Shown here: one piece after another, positions 1-6,399 of the stretch
Layout of the letters: each line of letters begins with the position of its first letter
Numbering within the stretch: position 1 is the first letter of the stretch
Assembly (NCBI GenBank): GCA_035289805.1
Contig: DATDWC010000074.1
Coordinates: 1-10,180 of the forward strand
Length of the DNA: 10,180 nt
Direction of reading: 5' to 3'
Source of the DNA: DATDWC01 sp035289805
GTDB taxonomy: Bacteria; Patescibacteriota; Gracilibacteria; Peribacterales; Peribacteraceae
Translations under genes and position numbers: made by a program
Notes under the pieces: generated by a model
Database searches by the model: none
Told to the model about the DNA's origin: nothing
What the model saw: the letters and a program-made list of their open reading frames with translations, nothing else

Positions 1-44
1 CGCTTCTCGATTGCTTCGCGCAGTTCTGCTTTAGGGGAACTCAT
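1..44 (-). CDS. 5' end of an unidentified protein, cut by the window edge
   Basis: An ATG at 42-44 on the minus strand opens a frame reading MSSPKAELREAIEK up to the window edge. It lies 18 nt beyond the dnaX stop codon on the same strand, so it is probably the next gene of a dnaX transcript. Only 14 codons are visible. The sequence is charged and helix-prone, with no signal peptide, and cannot be assigned to a family. The recombination or nucleoid genes that often follow dnaX (recR, ybaB) are possible from context only; the visible residues do not support either. No Shine-Dalgarno precedes the start; the triplet before the ATG is TCT. Confidence 0.5.
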   Translation of the reverse strand, partial: MSSPKAELREAIEK

Positions 45-62
45 AGATGAATGGAACATGCC

Positions 63-1541
63 TCACGCTCCGAAAATCTCCGCAACCGCTTCCACCATGT
101 TCACCTTGCTCTTATCTGCACGGATCTCCGGGGCATCATCAGAGGTAAGGAGAATGCATTCCAAAGGGACAAATCTCGTGAAGTGCTCTTTGAGTACTCC
201 TTCGACCTCGTGGAGTGCCTTGGCCTCAGCCACCTTATCGCGGTGGAATTTGGAGGAGAACGCAAGAACGATCTTGCCATCCTTGATTCCATGCACGACT
301 GCGTCTTTGAGCGACATTCGCACAGAAGCTGATGGAATCGCACTGATGATTTTTTCCCATGTGGAAGTGAGTTCTTCCATCGTGAGTGGAGCTGCAACGA
401 TTGTTGCATCCTTCCCCTTCAAACTTCTCTCTGATTCGATTTTCTCTTCTTCCTTTTTTGGATCAGGCTGCGTACTTTTTGCCTCTTCCTCCTTCTTTGC
501 ATGCTTCTCCTTCTTTCGTTCATGCGGAGAATCCTCCGGTTCACCAGAGCAGAGCGAGACGAGTGCAACCTCGAGCGCAACCACAGGAACTGGGGAAATT
601 CGTAGATCCCGGAGTGCCTGGAAAATTGCATCAATGCGCGCTGTTGCCGGGGTGAGATCGCCTTTCGCTTCGATTTGTTCATGGAGATCCTGCCTAGCGC
701 GTGCAAGGAGCTGACGGAGGAAGACTTCGAGTGATACACCGTTCTCTTCGAGTGAGGCAGAAATTTGAAGTGCCTTCAGACGATTATGAGCAAGGAGCGC
801 TTCCCAAAGATTCTCCACATACTCCAACGTGCTCTCGCCAATCCTGAGTCGCACATCCTCCTCTGTAATCTTTCCAAGGGAAGAGAGCTGATCGAGGAGC
901 GAGACGGCATCACGCATTCCGCCCCCCACATGTCGCGCAATCGCGCGGAGTGCACCACGATCCACGGTGATATGTTCTTGATCCGCAATATTCTGGAGCG
1001 CGCGAATGATGTCTTCCTCTCCGACTTCCCTAAACGGGAAGCGCTGGCAGCGCGATTGAATCGTATCTGGCACCTTATGGAGCTCTGTGGTTGCGAGGAT
1101 AAAGAATGCATGGGGTGGCGGTTCCTCGAGTGTCTTGAGGAGTGCATTAAATGCTTCCTTCGTCATCATGTGGACTTCGTCGATGATGTAGACCTTGGCT
1201 GCCGCGAGGTTGGGTGAAAATTGCACCTTCTCCTTGAGCTCACGCACATCATCAATCCCCCGGTTACTTGCGGCATCAATCTCGATCAAATCCACCATTG
1301 TTCCAAGATCCACACTCTTCACAATTTGCTGCTGCAATGATTCATCCTCCATCCCGCGAATGAGGAGAATCTTTGCGAGGATCCTGGCAACGGAAGTTTT
1401 CCCGGTTCCCCTAGGACCAAAGAAAAGGTACGCATGCACCAGTTGGTTCCGTTCCACTGCATGCTCAAGAGTCGTCACGATGTGCTCCTGCCCCACAACA
1501 TCCGCAAAGCTCCGGGGGCGGTATTTGAGGTAGAGGCTCAT
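63..1541 (-). CDS. dnaX: DNA polymerase III subunit gamma/tau (clamp loader ATPase)
   Basis: This is the AAA+ motor subunit of the clamp loader, which opens the beta sliding clamp and loads it onto primed DNA in the cytoplasm. The 492 residues begin MSLYLKYRPRSFADVVGQEH, the hallmark DnaX N-terminus. Walker A is GPRGTGKTS (42-50), Walker B VYIIDEVH (117-124), sensor 1 lies around ATTE (150-153) and the SRC motif is at 163-165. A collar-type helical domain follows (about 225-330), then a Lys/Glu-rich linker (about 338-375), then a C-terminal domain (about 386-465) of the kind seen in short DnaX proteins. The zinc-binding insertion normally found between Walker A and the EIDAASNRG motif has lost all four cysteines (residues 57-86 contain none). 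An in-phase A AAA AAG heptamer sits in the linker. The stop is TGA. The gene is divergent from the DsbA-type lipoprotein gene across a 92-nt gap. The identification is secure; whether gamma and tau forms both exist is unknown. Confidence 0.97.
   Translation of the reverse strand: MSLYLKYRPRSFADVVGQEHIVTTLEHAVERNQLVHAYLFFGPRGTGKTSVARILAKILLIRGMEDESLQQQIVKSVDLGTMVDLIEIDAASNRGIDDVRELKEKVQFSPNLAAAKVYIIDEVHMMTKEAFNALLKTLEEPPPHAFFILATTELHKVPDTIQSRCQRFPFREVGEEDIIRALQNIADQEHITVDRGALRAIARHVGGGMRDAVSLLDQLSSLGKITEEDVRLRIGESTLEYVENLWEALLAHNRLKALQISASLEENGVSLEVFLRQLLARARQDLHEQIEAKGDLTPATARIDAIFQALRDLRISPVPVVALEVALVSLCSGEPEDSPHERKKEKHAKKEEEAKSTQPDPKKEEEKIESERSLKGKDATIVAAPLTMEELTSTWEKIISAIPSASVRMSLKDAVVHGIKDGKIVLAFSSKFHRDKVAEAKALHEVEGVLKEHFTRFVPLECILLTSDDAPEIRADKSKVNMVEAVAEIFGA
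453..459 (-). other. Candidate -1 slippery heptamer A AAA AAG in dnaX
   Basis: On the minus strand the dnaX codons CCA AAA AAG place the heptamer A AAA AAG in the phase required for -1 slippage, as in the E. coli dnaX site that makes the gamma form. After slippage the -1 frame stays open for about 67 codons before a TAA, so the product would be an altered-tail protein rather than an immediate truncation. I see no convincing downstream stem-loop or upstream Shine-Dalgarno-like stimulator. A run of six A in a Lys-rich linker can arise by chance. Confidence 0.25.
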
Positions 1542-1550
1542 AGGAACTGA

Positions 1551-1556
1551 ATAATA
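1551..1556 (-). promoter_or_regulatory. Putative -10 box of dnaX
   Basis: TATTAT on the minus strand (5 of 6 matches to TATAAT) ends 9 nt before the dnaX ATG. The best -35 at 17 nt spacing, TCTCCA, is weak. No Shine-Dalgarno lies between the box and the ATG, so the transcript would be nearly leaderless. Confidence 0.45.
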
Positions 1557-1596
1557 GCATGCGGAGAAGAGAATGGAGAAAAGCTTTGGGAGGATG

Positions 1597-1624
1597 TTTG
1601 CAGAGGGAATTTTTCCTGTATTCT
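1597..1624 (+). promoter_or_regulatory. Putative promoter of the DsbA-type lipoprotein gene
   Basis: TTTGCA (1597-1602), a 16-nt spacer and TATTCT (1619-1624) form a moderate sigma-70-like promoter, each box matching 4 of 6 consensus positions. The -10 ends 9 nt before the ATG at 1634, with no Shine-Dalgarno between. This supports choosing 1634 over the upstream in-frame ATG at 1559, which would overlap the promoter. Confidence 0.45.
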
Positions 1625-1633
1625 GTCTCTACC

Positions 1634-2221
1634 ATGAAAAAATACGCCATCCTCCTCTCGTTATTCCTCGTCACAGCCTGTGTGAGCAAGGAAGGCCTCT
1701 CCCCCGAATCCACAAAGGTACCAACGGGGAATGCAAACTCCTCGATCATTGTGGAAGAGTTTGCAGATCTCCAGTGCCCCGCCTGTAAGGGGGCTCACAG
1801 CCAGATTGTGAAGCCGCTCCTCGAGAAGTATGGCAATGTGATCCGCTACGAATTCAAACACTTTCCGCTCATGCAAATCCATGCATACGCACACGAAGCC
1901 GCGGAGGCCACTGAGTGCGCCGCAGATCAGAGCAAATTCTGGGAGTTCGTGAACGATTCCTACGAGAACCAGGAAAAACTTTCGCGCGATGATCTGATTG
2001 CCCGCGCGGAAAAAGTAGGAGTCACAGATATGGAACTCTTCCGCCGCTGCGTGCAGAGCCGCATTAAGCGGGGTGCAGTCCAAGAGGAATATAAAGAAGG
2101 ATCTGATCGCGGCGTTCGTGGCACTCCTACGTTCTTCGTAGGTGGTGAGCGGGTTCCACGAAATACGCTCGAAGGCTTGAGCGAAATGATTGAGGCCAGC
2201 ATCAGCAAGCAACGCCTCTAA
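1634..2221 (+). CDS. DsbA-family thioredoxin-fold lipoprotein (thiol-disulfide oxidoreductase)
   Basis: Probable extracytoplasmic thiol oxidoreductase anchored by lipid, acting on disulfides of secreted or surface proteins. From the ATG at 1634 the protein has 195 residues: a Lys-containing n-region, a hydrophobic stretch and a lipobox ending LVTAC with Cys16 as the lipidation site, then a short linker. The thioredoxin-fold domain (about 37-192) has the CPAC active site at 48-51 (context EEFADLQCPAC), a helical insertion (about 85-155) and the cis-proline loop GTPTFFVGG (Pro165). This matches the Thioredoxin_4/DsbA-like group. Two further cysteines (95 and 139) lie in the helical insertion and could form a structural disulfide. 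An in-frame ATG at 1559 would add 25 residues that bury the signal peptide, so it is rejected. The stop lies 10 nt from the convergent DM13-like lipoprotein gene. No VKOR or DsbB partner is in the window. Confidence 0.9.
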   Translation: MKKYAILLSLFLVTACVSKEGLSPESTKVPTGNANSSIIVEEFADLQCPACKGAHSQIVKPLLEKYGNVIRYEFKHFPLMQIHAYAHEAAEATECAADQSKFWEFVNDSYENQEKLSRDDLIARAEKVGVTDMELFRRCVQSRIKRGAVQEEYKEGSDRGVRGTPTFFVGGERVPRNTLEGLSEMIEASISKQRL

Positions 2222-2231
2222 CCGCCGCGTA

Positions 2232-2843
2232 TCATCGTACTTTTCCCTGAAGCTGCGCAAGCGCGATTACCTGCTTCATACCTTTGGAGTAGAACACCAC
2301 TGTACGGAATTCGTTCCAATCACTCTGTGAGAGTACGCCTACGGTGTAGCGCTGCGCACCTCGGTAGCTTTGAATCGAACCAAGAGATTTTGCGGTTTGC
2401 GAAAAGAGCTCCTCCGCGGTGTGTGGGTTCACATGCTTTGCCAGGTACACTTCCACCTCCGGCGCGACGCTCAGCTCAAATTCATAATCGGTGTAGAGCG
2501 TCTCTCCGGAGAGCAGAACTTCCCCCGCGCCAAAGTTACCCTCTATTCCATAGAGTGAACCTCTCTTCCCCGCATCCTGCGCTTCATGCGCTTTCTTCTG
2601 GAGCTCACGAGAAGAAACCATAACCTCGTCTATTGCCCGGAGCACTGTGGGATCGGTGATCTTCTCTCCTTTTTCTTCCGCGCGAATCCTCATGAACGTC
2701 ACGTATTCGAGCATAGAATCCGCAACGTATTCTGCAGTGAGAGGGTTCTCCAGAGCATCAATGGAAGTGCTCGTACTTGCTTTACAACCAACGAGGAGAA
2801 TACCCACGAGGAAGAGACCAACCAGAATGAGAGAGCGATGCAT
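2232..2843 (-). CDS. Putative lipoprotein with a C-terminal DM13-like domain
   Basis: A 203-residue exported lipoprotein: MHRS, a long hydrophobic segment and lipobox LLVGC with Cys20 as the lipidation site. A Ser/Thr-rich linker and a helical region (about 36-92) follow. Residues about 97-198 resemble the DM13 domain: EGNFGAGEVLLSGE at the start, APEVEVYLAKH in the place of the usual PDxxVYL segment, LGSIQSYRGAQRYTV in the place of the LkxxxGxQxY segment, and a final FRTVVFYSKG...ALAQL strand pair. DM13 is proposed to act in extracytoplasmic electron transfer or redox and normally has a conserved Cys in the last VVIxC segment; here Ser186 stands there. The assignment rests on motif reading by eye, so a generic DUF lipoprotein remains possible. 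The gene is convergent with the DsbA-type lipoprotein gene. It follows the 709-residue gene on the same strand by 70 nt, but has its own good promoter. Confidence 0.75.
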   Translation of the reverse strand: MHRSLILVGLFLVGILLVGCKASTSTSIDALENPLTAEYVADSMLEYVTFMRIRAEEKGEKITDPTVLRAIDEVMVSSRELQKKAHEAQDAGKRGSLYGIEGNFGAGEVLLSGETLYTDYEFELSVAPEVEVYLAKHVNPHTAEELFSQTAKSLGSIQSYRGAQRYTVGVLSQSDWNEFRTVVFYSKGMKQVIALAQLQGKVR

Positions 2844-2851
2844 AGGGGAAA

Positions 2852-2880
2852 ATTCTAGCGTTGGCAGGAGTGCGAAACAA
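2852..2880 (-). promoter_or_regulatory. Promoter of the DM13-like lipoprotein gene
   Basis: On the minus strand TTGTTT (2875-2880), a 17-nt spacer and TAGAAT (2852-2857) fit a sigma-70-type promoter. The -10 ends 8 nt before the ATG, separated only by TTTCCCCT. This leaves no room for a Shine-Dalgarno and predicts a leaderless or near-leaderless mRNA. Confidence 0.6.
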
Positions 2881-2913
2881 GGCTAAGGAAAGGGAATTCT
2901 CAGTGTTTTAACC

Positions 2914-5043
2914 TCATAGGGCTTGATCCCCAGTCCCCTCTTTTCCTTCGTTGATTGCACGAATCTGGGATGCACGCATGATCTTACTTTCCCGGAAAGT
3001 GTAGTGCTCTCCACGCTTCTCGATCTCCTTGAGTAATTTACTGATTCTGTAGATCTTCTTATTTTCTGTGACCTGCTGATCCAGGCTCATGAGAGTTCCT
3101 CCTCGGTGAAGAATCACATTGGTCCAATACCAGGCGCGGTGATCATCCTGTCTACGATTTGCGGTGTTTACAAGTGCAGAAGCAGCGCTGCCATCAGCGA
3201 TATCCAGGCAGATATTCGTAGGTGAAGTATGCGAGAGTTCGATGTACTCCTCATCTGCGGTTTCCCCTTGAATGGTTTCATCCACAACCCCCCGCTGTTG
3301 CTTGCGAACCTTCTGGAGCGCCTGAATTTTGCCCATGTGAACCGCTTCCAGCTCGCGTTCCGGAGTGAGGTAGCGGCGCTTGTTGCACCATTCACGATTG
3401 TAGAGTGCCCAGCTGATCATCCCTACGCAATTCCCGCCATGAGCTGCAAGCTGAAGAACAAAGCTCTGCAAATCGCTTGGGAGACTTGTGATGAGCTCAT
3501 CAATTTCCTTCACTTCGTTCCCACCCTTCTCAGCTTTCTCCAGAACCTCTCCTCGCGCCATGTGGTGATGTTTGACGTACTCCTCCATGGAATGAAGTTG
3601 TTTGAGATCAGATTCTGCTACTGCCTTCTTCTTTCCCTCCTCGATGAGTTCCATGGCTGCGTCCCATGCTTTCCGATCCATCTCGTGCCGGATCAAGAGA
3701 AAATCCGGACGGTTTTTTTCGAGCTCCATGATGCGGTGCTCCATCTCGGAGACCTCCGCGAGCTGTGCATCGTAGTGGAGACTTAAGAAACCACTCTTCT
3801 CCGGTACCTTCATCCCACGGATGCCCTGATGTTTGCGTGCGACGTCCTTGGCACGCTCATAGCGGCGGTAGATCTGCACCTTGGCTTCGAGCCGCACGGC
3901 CATATTCCCATTCACGATGCTCTCGAGCTGCGGGAGTGTATGGTTCCCATTAAAGACGTACTCCGTGAGCCATCGCTTGGTACCACCGGAATCGAGTGCG
4001 GGGGAAGCTCCCTTGAGAAGTGACCATGCACGGGATCGAAGTTGCGCCGCACGATCGCGCTGGTTCTTCATATGTGAGACGTACGAAACTCGCTCATCGT
4101 AGTGCATCCACAAAAATCCCTTGGTATCCGTAAACTCCGTTTTCACTCCCGCAAACGCCGGATCTTTTCGCATAGTCCAGAACTTTATAGCGACTGCTCT
4201 CCAGGTTTTGATGAGCTCTGCGAGCGATCCCGAACCTGATCCTTTCACAAATTCTTCCATATCTTTAAACGCAGCCCCTTTCTTTGGACCTTCCTCAAAG
4301 ATACGCGCAAGCCAGGTACCCACTTTATCGCGGTGGAGTGCAGGCTGGGGAGTTTTGGTTGCATCCATCAGCTTCTTCTCCGCATCCTTCTTGAGCTGTT
4401 CATACTCGTATCCTCCCTCCGCAGCAGCAAGCCCTGCACGAATGTGATCGATGAGGTTCTTGCGTTGGGTAAATTCCATATCGCCAAACCACTTATCGTC
4501 ATTCCGCAAAAATTCAATTTTGGAACGAAGTTCAGCATTCTTCACACCACTTAAACGTTTGTCATTGCGGAGATCTGCCCTCTCCTTTGCAAGTGCCCGA
4601 CGCTCTGCAAGGTACTGTGGCAGAACTGATCGGAGAGAATACTTCACCGTGTCATCATCGCGCCCGGAATCTTTGACCCACGAAACCCATTCCTCATACG
4701 AACGCCGGGATATCACTTTATCCTGAAGCGCATCTTTGAGGGGATTGATGAATTCCTGGTGGTAGAGCTCGAGCTCCTCCTCCATCTCTTTCTTGGAGAA
4801 TCGTTCAAAGTTTTCCAATGCCTCGCGAATCTTGGTGGGATCGCCCTCCCGTTCCAAACGATCAAGCCAATCACGTAATTGACCCCGTTGTGCAGATGAA
4901 GCAAATCCCGTTTGCTCACTCACGCGGAAGTAATCATTGTACTTCGCCCTAAGGAGCCGCATAGAGGAGTGCACCCGGCTCCCATCTGCAACCACCTCTT
5001 CCGCTTTCGAAGCGGAAAAATGCTCAGTAGTGGCACTGCTCAT
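2914..5043 (-). CDS. Large soluble helical-repeat protein of unknown function (709 aa)
   Basis: I do not recognise a characterised family. The protein has no signal peptide or membrane segment, is highly charged and looks almost entirely helical. Two kinds of degenerate internal repeat can be seen. Type A segments begin at about residues 184 (KWFGDMEFTQRKNLIDHI), 308 (KGFLWMHYDERVSYVSHM) and 417 (SGFLSLHYDAQLAEVSEM), each followed by basic helices. Type B segments, with a W-hydrophobic signature after a short loop, occur at about 46, 109, 235, 348 and 456, for example LRDWLDRL, YEEWVSWV, VGTWLARI and KRWLTEYV. A and B alternate in the centre, giving a period of about 110-125 residues. The C-terminal part (about 515-709) is not repetitive and holds all the cysteines (539, 553, 612). 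A scaffold or protein/nucleic-acid-binding role is conceivable but unsupported. The gene is divergent from dcd; the stop is TGA. Confidence 0.9.
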   Translation of the reverse strand: MSSATTEHFSASKAEEVVADGSRVHSSMRLLRAKYNDYFRVSEQTGFASSAQRGQLRDWLDRLEREGDPTKIREALENFERFSKKEMEEELELYHQEFINPLKDALQDKVISRRSYEEWVSWVKDSGRDDDTVKYSLRSVLPQYLAERRALAKERADLRNDKRLSGVKNAELRSKIEFLRNDDKWFGDMEFTQRKNLIDHIRAGLAAAEGGYEYEQLKKDAEKKLMDATKTPQPALHRDKVGTWLARIFEEGPKKGAAFKDMEEFVKGSGSGSLAELIKTWRAVAIKFWTMRKDPAFAGVKTEFTDTKGFLWMHYDERVSYVSHMKNQRDRAAQLRSRAWSLLKGASPALDSGGTKRWLTEYVFNGNHTLPQLESIVNGNMAVRLEAKVQIYRRYERAKDVARKHQGIRGMKVPEKSGFLSLHYDAQLAEVSEMEHRIMELEKNRPDFLLIRHEMDRKAWDAAMELIEEGKKKAVAESDLKQLHSMEEYVKHHHMARGEVLEKAEKGGNEVKEIDELITSLPSDLQSFVLQLAAHGGNCVGMISWALYNREWCNKRRYLTPERELEAVHMGKIQALQKVRKQQRGVVDETIQGETADEEYIELSHTSPTNICLDIADGSAASALVNTANRRQDDHRAWYWTNVILHRGGTLMSLDQQVTENKKIYRISKLLKEIEKRGEHYTFRESKIMRASQIRAINEGKEGTGDQAL

Positions 5044-5051
5044 AGGCAGGC

Positions 5052-5080
5052 ATCATACGTGCTCCATCGCAGAAATTGAA
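5052..5080 (-). promoter_or_regulatory. Putative promoter of the 709-residue protein gene
   Basis: TATGAT (5052-5057, minus strand, 5 of 6 consensus matches) ends 8 nt before the ATG. A weak -35, TTCAAT (5075-5080), lies 17 nt upstream of it. No Shine-Dalgarno is present; the leader would be GCCTGCCT at most. Confidence 0.45.
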
Positions 5081-5137
5081 TGACATGGGAGACAATTTGT
5101 GCAGCAACATTTGCTTCCACTCTGAGGAGGGCACCGC

Positions 5138-5143
5138 TATGCT
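5138..5143 (+). promoter_or_regulatory. Putative -10 box of dcd
   Basis: TATGCT ends 9 nt before the dcd ATG at 5153. TTGCTT at 5111-5116 could be a -35, but the spacing (21 nt) is too long, so only the -10 is supported. A GGAGG at 5126-5130 lies about 22 nt from the ATG, too far to be the ribosome binding site. Confidence 0.35.
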
Positions 5144-5152
5144 CTGGCCCTA

Positions 5153-5737
5153 ATGATCCTCTCTGATCGAGATATAAAGGCAGTGATTGCATCTGGCCGC
5201 GTGAAGGTCGAAGGGTTTACGGGTGAGCCCCATATCCATGCGTCTTCCATGGATCTGCACCTCCATAACGTCTTTAAAGTCTACGAGCACAGCAAGTTTG
5301 CCGTCCTCGATCCGCGGAATATGGACACATTCAAGAACAACATGCGCACGATCGTTGTAGAAAATGATGATCCCTTCATGATGCAGCCTGGGGAATTTGT
5401 TCTCGGCGTTACGACGGAGAGAATCACGGTTCCGGATGATCTCGTCGTACGCGTGGAAGGAAGATCATCACTCGGGCGCCTTGGGATCATCATCCACAGT
5501 ACCGCAGGGTTTGTGGATCCCGGGTTCAGCGGCACGATCACGCTCGAAATCAGCAATTTGAACCGCTTACCCATAGCGCTCTACCCCGGTATGCGCATCT
5601 GCCAGATTGCATTCGAGATGATGTCGAGCCCCGCGGAAACTCCCTACGATAAAAAACCATTCAGTAAGTACATGGGGCAGGAGCTCCCGGAGGAGAGCAG
5701 GCTTGCGGGGGATCCGGAGTTCGCAAAGAAACCTTGA
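5153..5737 (+). CDS. dcd: dCTP deaminase, probably bifunctional dUMP-forming type
   Basis: Converts dCTP to dUTP, or directly to dUMP, feeding dTMP synthesis. The 194 residues start MILSDRDIKAVIASG, typical of Dcd. The catalytic block VEGRSSLGRLG gives Ser105 and Arg109, and GTITLEIS gives Glu132, an exact constant offset from the E. coli Ser111, Arg115 and Glu138. The segment HSTAGFVDPGFSG, the LYPGMRICQI strand and the C-terminal SPAETPYDKKPFSKYMGQ resemble the mycobacterial and archaeal enzymes that couple deamination with pyrophosphate release, more than the E. coli monofunctional enzyme. That subtype call is inference. The gene is divergent from the 709-residue gene (109-nt gap holding both promoters) and is followed after 35 nt by the DUF559 gene. 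The stop is TGA. Confidence 0.95.
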   Translation: MILSDRDIKAVIASGRVKVEGFTGEPHIHASSMDLHLHNVFKVYEHSKFAVLDPRNMDTFKNNMRTIVVENDDPFMMQPGEFVLGVTTERITVPDDLVVRVEGRSSLGRLGIIIHSTAGFVDPGFSGTITLEISNLNRLPIALYPGMRICQIAFEMMSSPAETPYDKKPFSKYMGQELPEESRLAGDPEFAKKP

Positions 5738-5759
5738 TTAAAGACGTTGGAGAGTGGGA

Positions 5760-5765
5760 TATACT
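5760..5765 (+). promoter_or_regulatory. Putative -10 box of the DUF559 gene
   Basis: TATACT (5 of 6) ends 7 nt before the ATG at 5773. TTGATT at 5734-5739, overlapping the dcd stop, could be a -35 only with a long 20-nt spacer. The position of the box favours the 5773 start. Confidence 0.35.
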
Positions 5766-5772
5766 CTTTCTT

Positions 5773-6201
5773 ATGCCTCGTATTAACCGCATGGGTTCGG
5801 GCAAAAGTGGAGATGTCCTCGATGAAGTCGGTGAAGTTATCCGATGGGGAACCACGATGCGCACTCGCGCACGGGAGTTACGAAGCTCAATGACGGAAGC
5901 AGAAAAAGTTCTCTGGAAGGAATTACGAGGCAACAAGCTCTGTGGGCTTCAGTTCTACCGCCAAGCGGCCATTGATCGATACATCGTCGATTTCTTCTGC
6001 CCTCGTAAAAGAATTGTTGTGGAGGTGGATGGGAGTGTGCATGATGAAGAGGAAGCAGAAGAACATGATGAAATTCGTGATAAATTTTTAGTGAAGCAGA
6101 AGGACATAAAACAGATAGTGCGGATTACCAATGAAGAGGTGATGAATGATTTGCCGGGAGTTTTAGAAAAGATTGCGAGGGCGTGTGGAAAAAGCATGTA
6201 G
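5773..6201 (+). CDS. DUF559 domain protein (PD-(D/E)XK / Vsr-like nuclease fold)
   Basis: A small predicted DNA endonuclease-fold protein, cytoplasmic, with no established substrate. From ATG 5773 it has 142 residues. After a 28-residue N-terminal extension rich in Gly and charged residues, the DUF559 domain runs from about residue 29 to 135: MRTRARELRSSMTEAEKVLW, then GLQFYRQAAIDRYIVDFFCP, then the IVVEVDGSVHD strand. Candidate catalytic residues are Asp73, Glu84 and Asp86; the end RITNEEVMNDLPGVLEKI matches the conserved R-x-x-N segment. Possible alternative starts are a TTG at 5734 overlapping the dcd stop (155 residues), ATG 5791, and ATG 5857 exactly at the domain boundary (114 residues). 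The stop codon TAG is followed at once by the G/C-tract palindromic block. Such genes occur scattered in many genomes, so horizontal movement is plausible. Confidence 0.88.
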   Translation: MPRINRMGSGKSGDVLDEVGEVIRWGTTMRTRARELRSSMTEAEKVLWKELRGNKLCGLQFYRQAAIDRYIVDFFCPRKRIVVEVDGSVHDEEEAEEHDEIRDKFLVKQKDIKQIVRITNEEVMNDLPGVLEKIARACGKSM

Positions 6202-6203
6202 CG

Positions 6204-6224
6204 CCCCCTCCCCGACCCCTCCCC
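6204..6224 (-). other. G-quadruplex motif, minus strand
   Basis: Read on the minus strand, four G-tracts occur as G4-A-G4-TC-G4-A-G5, with loops of 1, 2 and 1 nt. Short loops and tracts of at least four make this a strong quadruplex candidate in DNA, or in a transcript reading leftward past the hypothetical gene at 6416-6886. Confidence 0.75.
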
Positions 6225-6377
6225 GCATCGAGGAAATGCTGATTGATCAAATCCAGATTCAAAAAATGAGCAGAAGGATGCGGGGAGGGGTGCCTCATCA
6301 TTGAACTCTTTCCCCTCCCCATACCCTGCCTCAAACACAATGAGGAATACTTTCGCATGGGAAAGGCATTCGAGTAT

Positions 6378-6399
6378 GGGGAGGGGTTAGGGGTGGGGG
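6378..6399 (+). other. G-quadruplex motif, plus strand
   Basis: Four G-tracts occur as G4-A-G4-TTA-G4-T-G5, with loops of 1, 3 and 1 nt. It is the mirror partner of the minus-strand motif at 6204-6224 and would be at the 3' end of a transcript reading rightward out of the DUF559 gene. Confidence 0.75.

Noticed and set aside
63..65. TGA as a glycine codon (Gracilibacteria/Absconditabacteria code)
   Set aside because: TGA ends dnaX, the DM13-like lipoprotein, the 709-residue protein, dcd and flavodoxin at the expected family lengths, and no gene has an in-frame internal TGA.
58..714. 218-codon Ser-rich open frame on the plus strand
   Set aside because: Composition reflects the complement of Glu/Lys-rich dnaX codons; dnaX on the other strand is certain.
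1559..1633. Upstream ATG extending the DsbA-type protein by 25 residues
   Set aside because: It would bury a clear lipoprotein signal peptide and overlaps the promoter-like boxes at 1597-1624.
5126..5130. GGAGG upstream of dcd as a Shine-Dalgarno
   Set aside because: It lies 22 nt before the ATG, too far for normal initiation, with a -10-like box between.
5734..5772. TTG start of the DUF559 gene overlapping the dcd stop
   Set aside because: Possible through coupling, but a -10-like box lies inside this extension and the ATG at 5773 fits the spacing seen in the other genes; kept only as an alternative.
6243..6250. TTGATCAA palindrome in the loop of the first hairpin
   Set aside because: An 8-bp palindrome is too short to carry meaning without further copies in the window.
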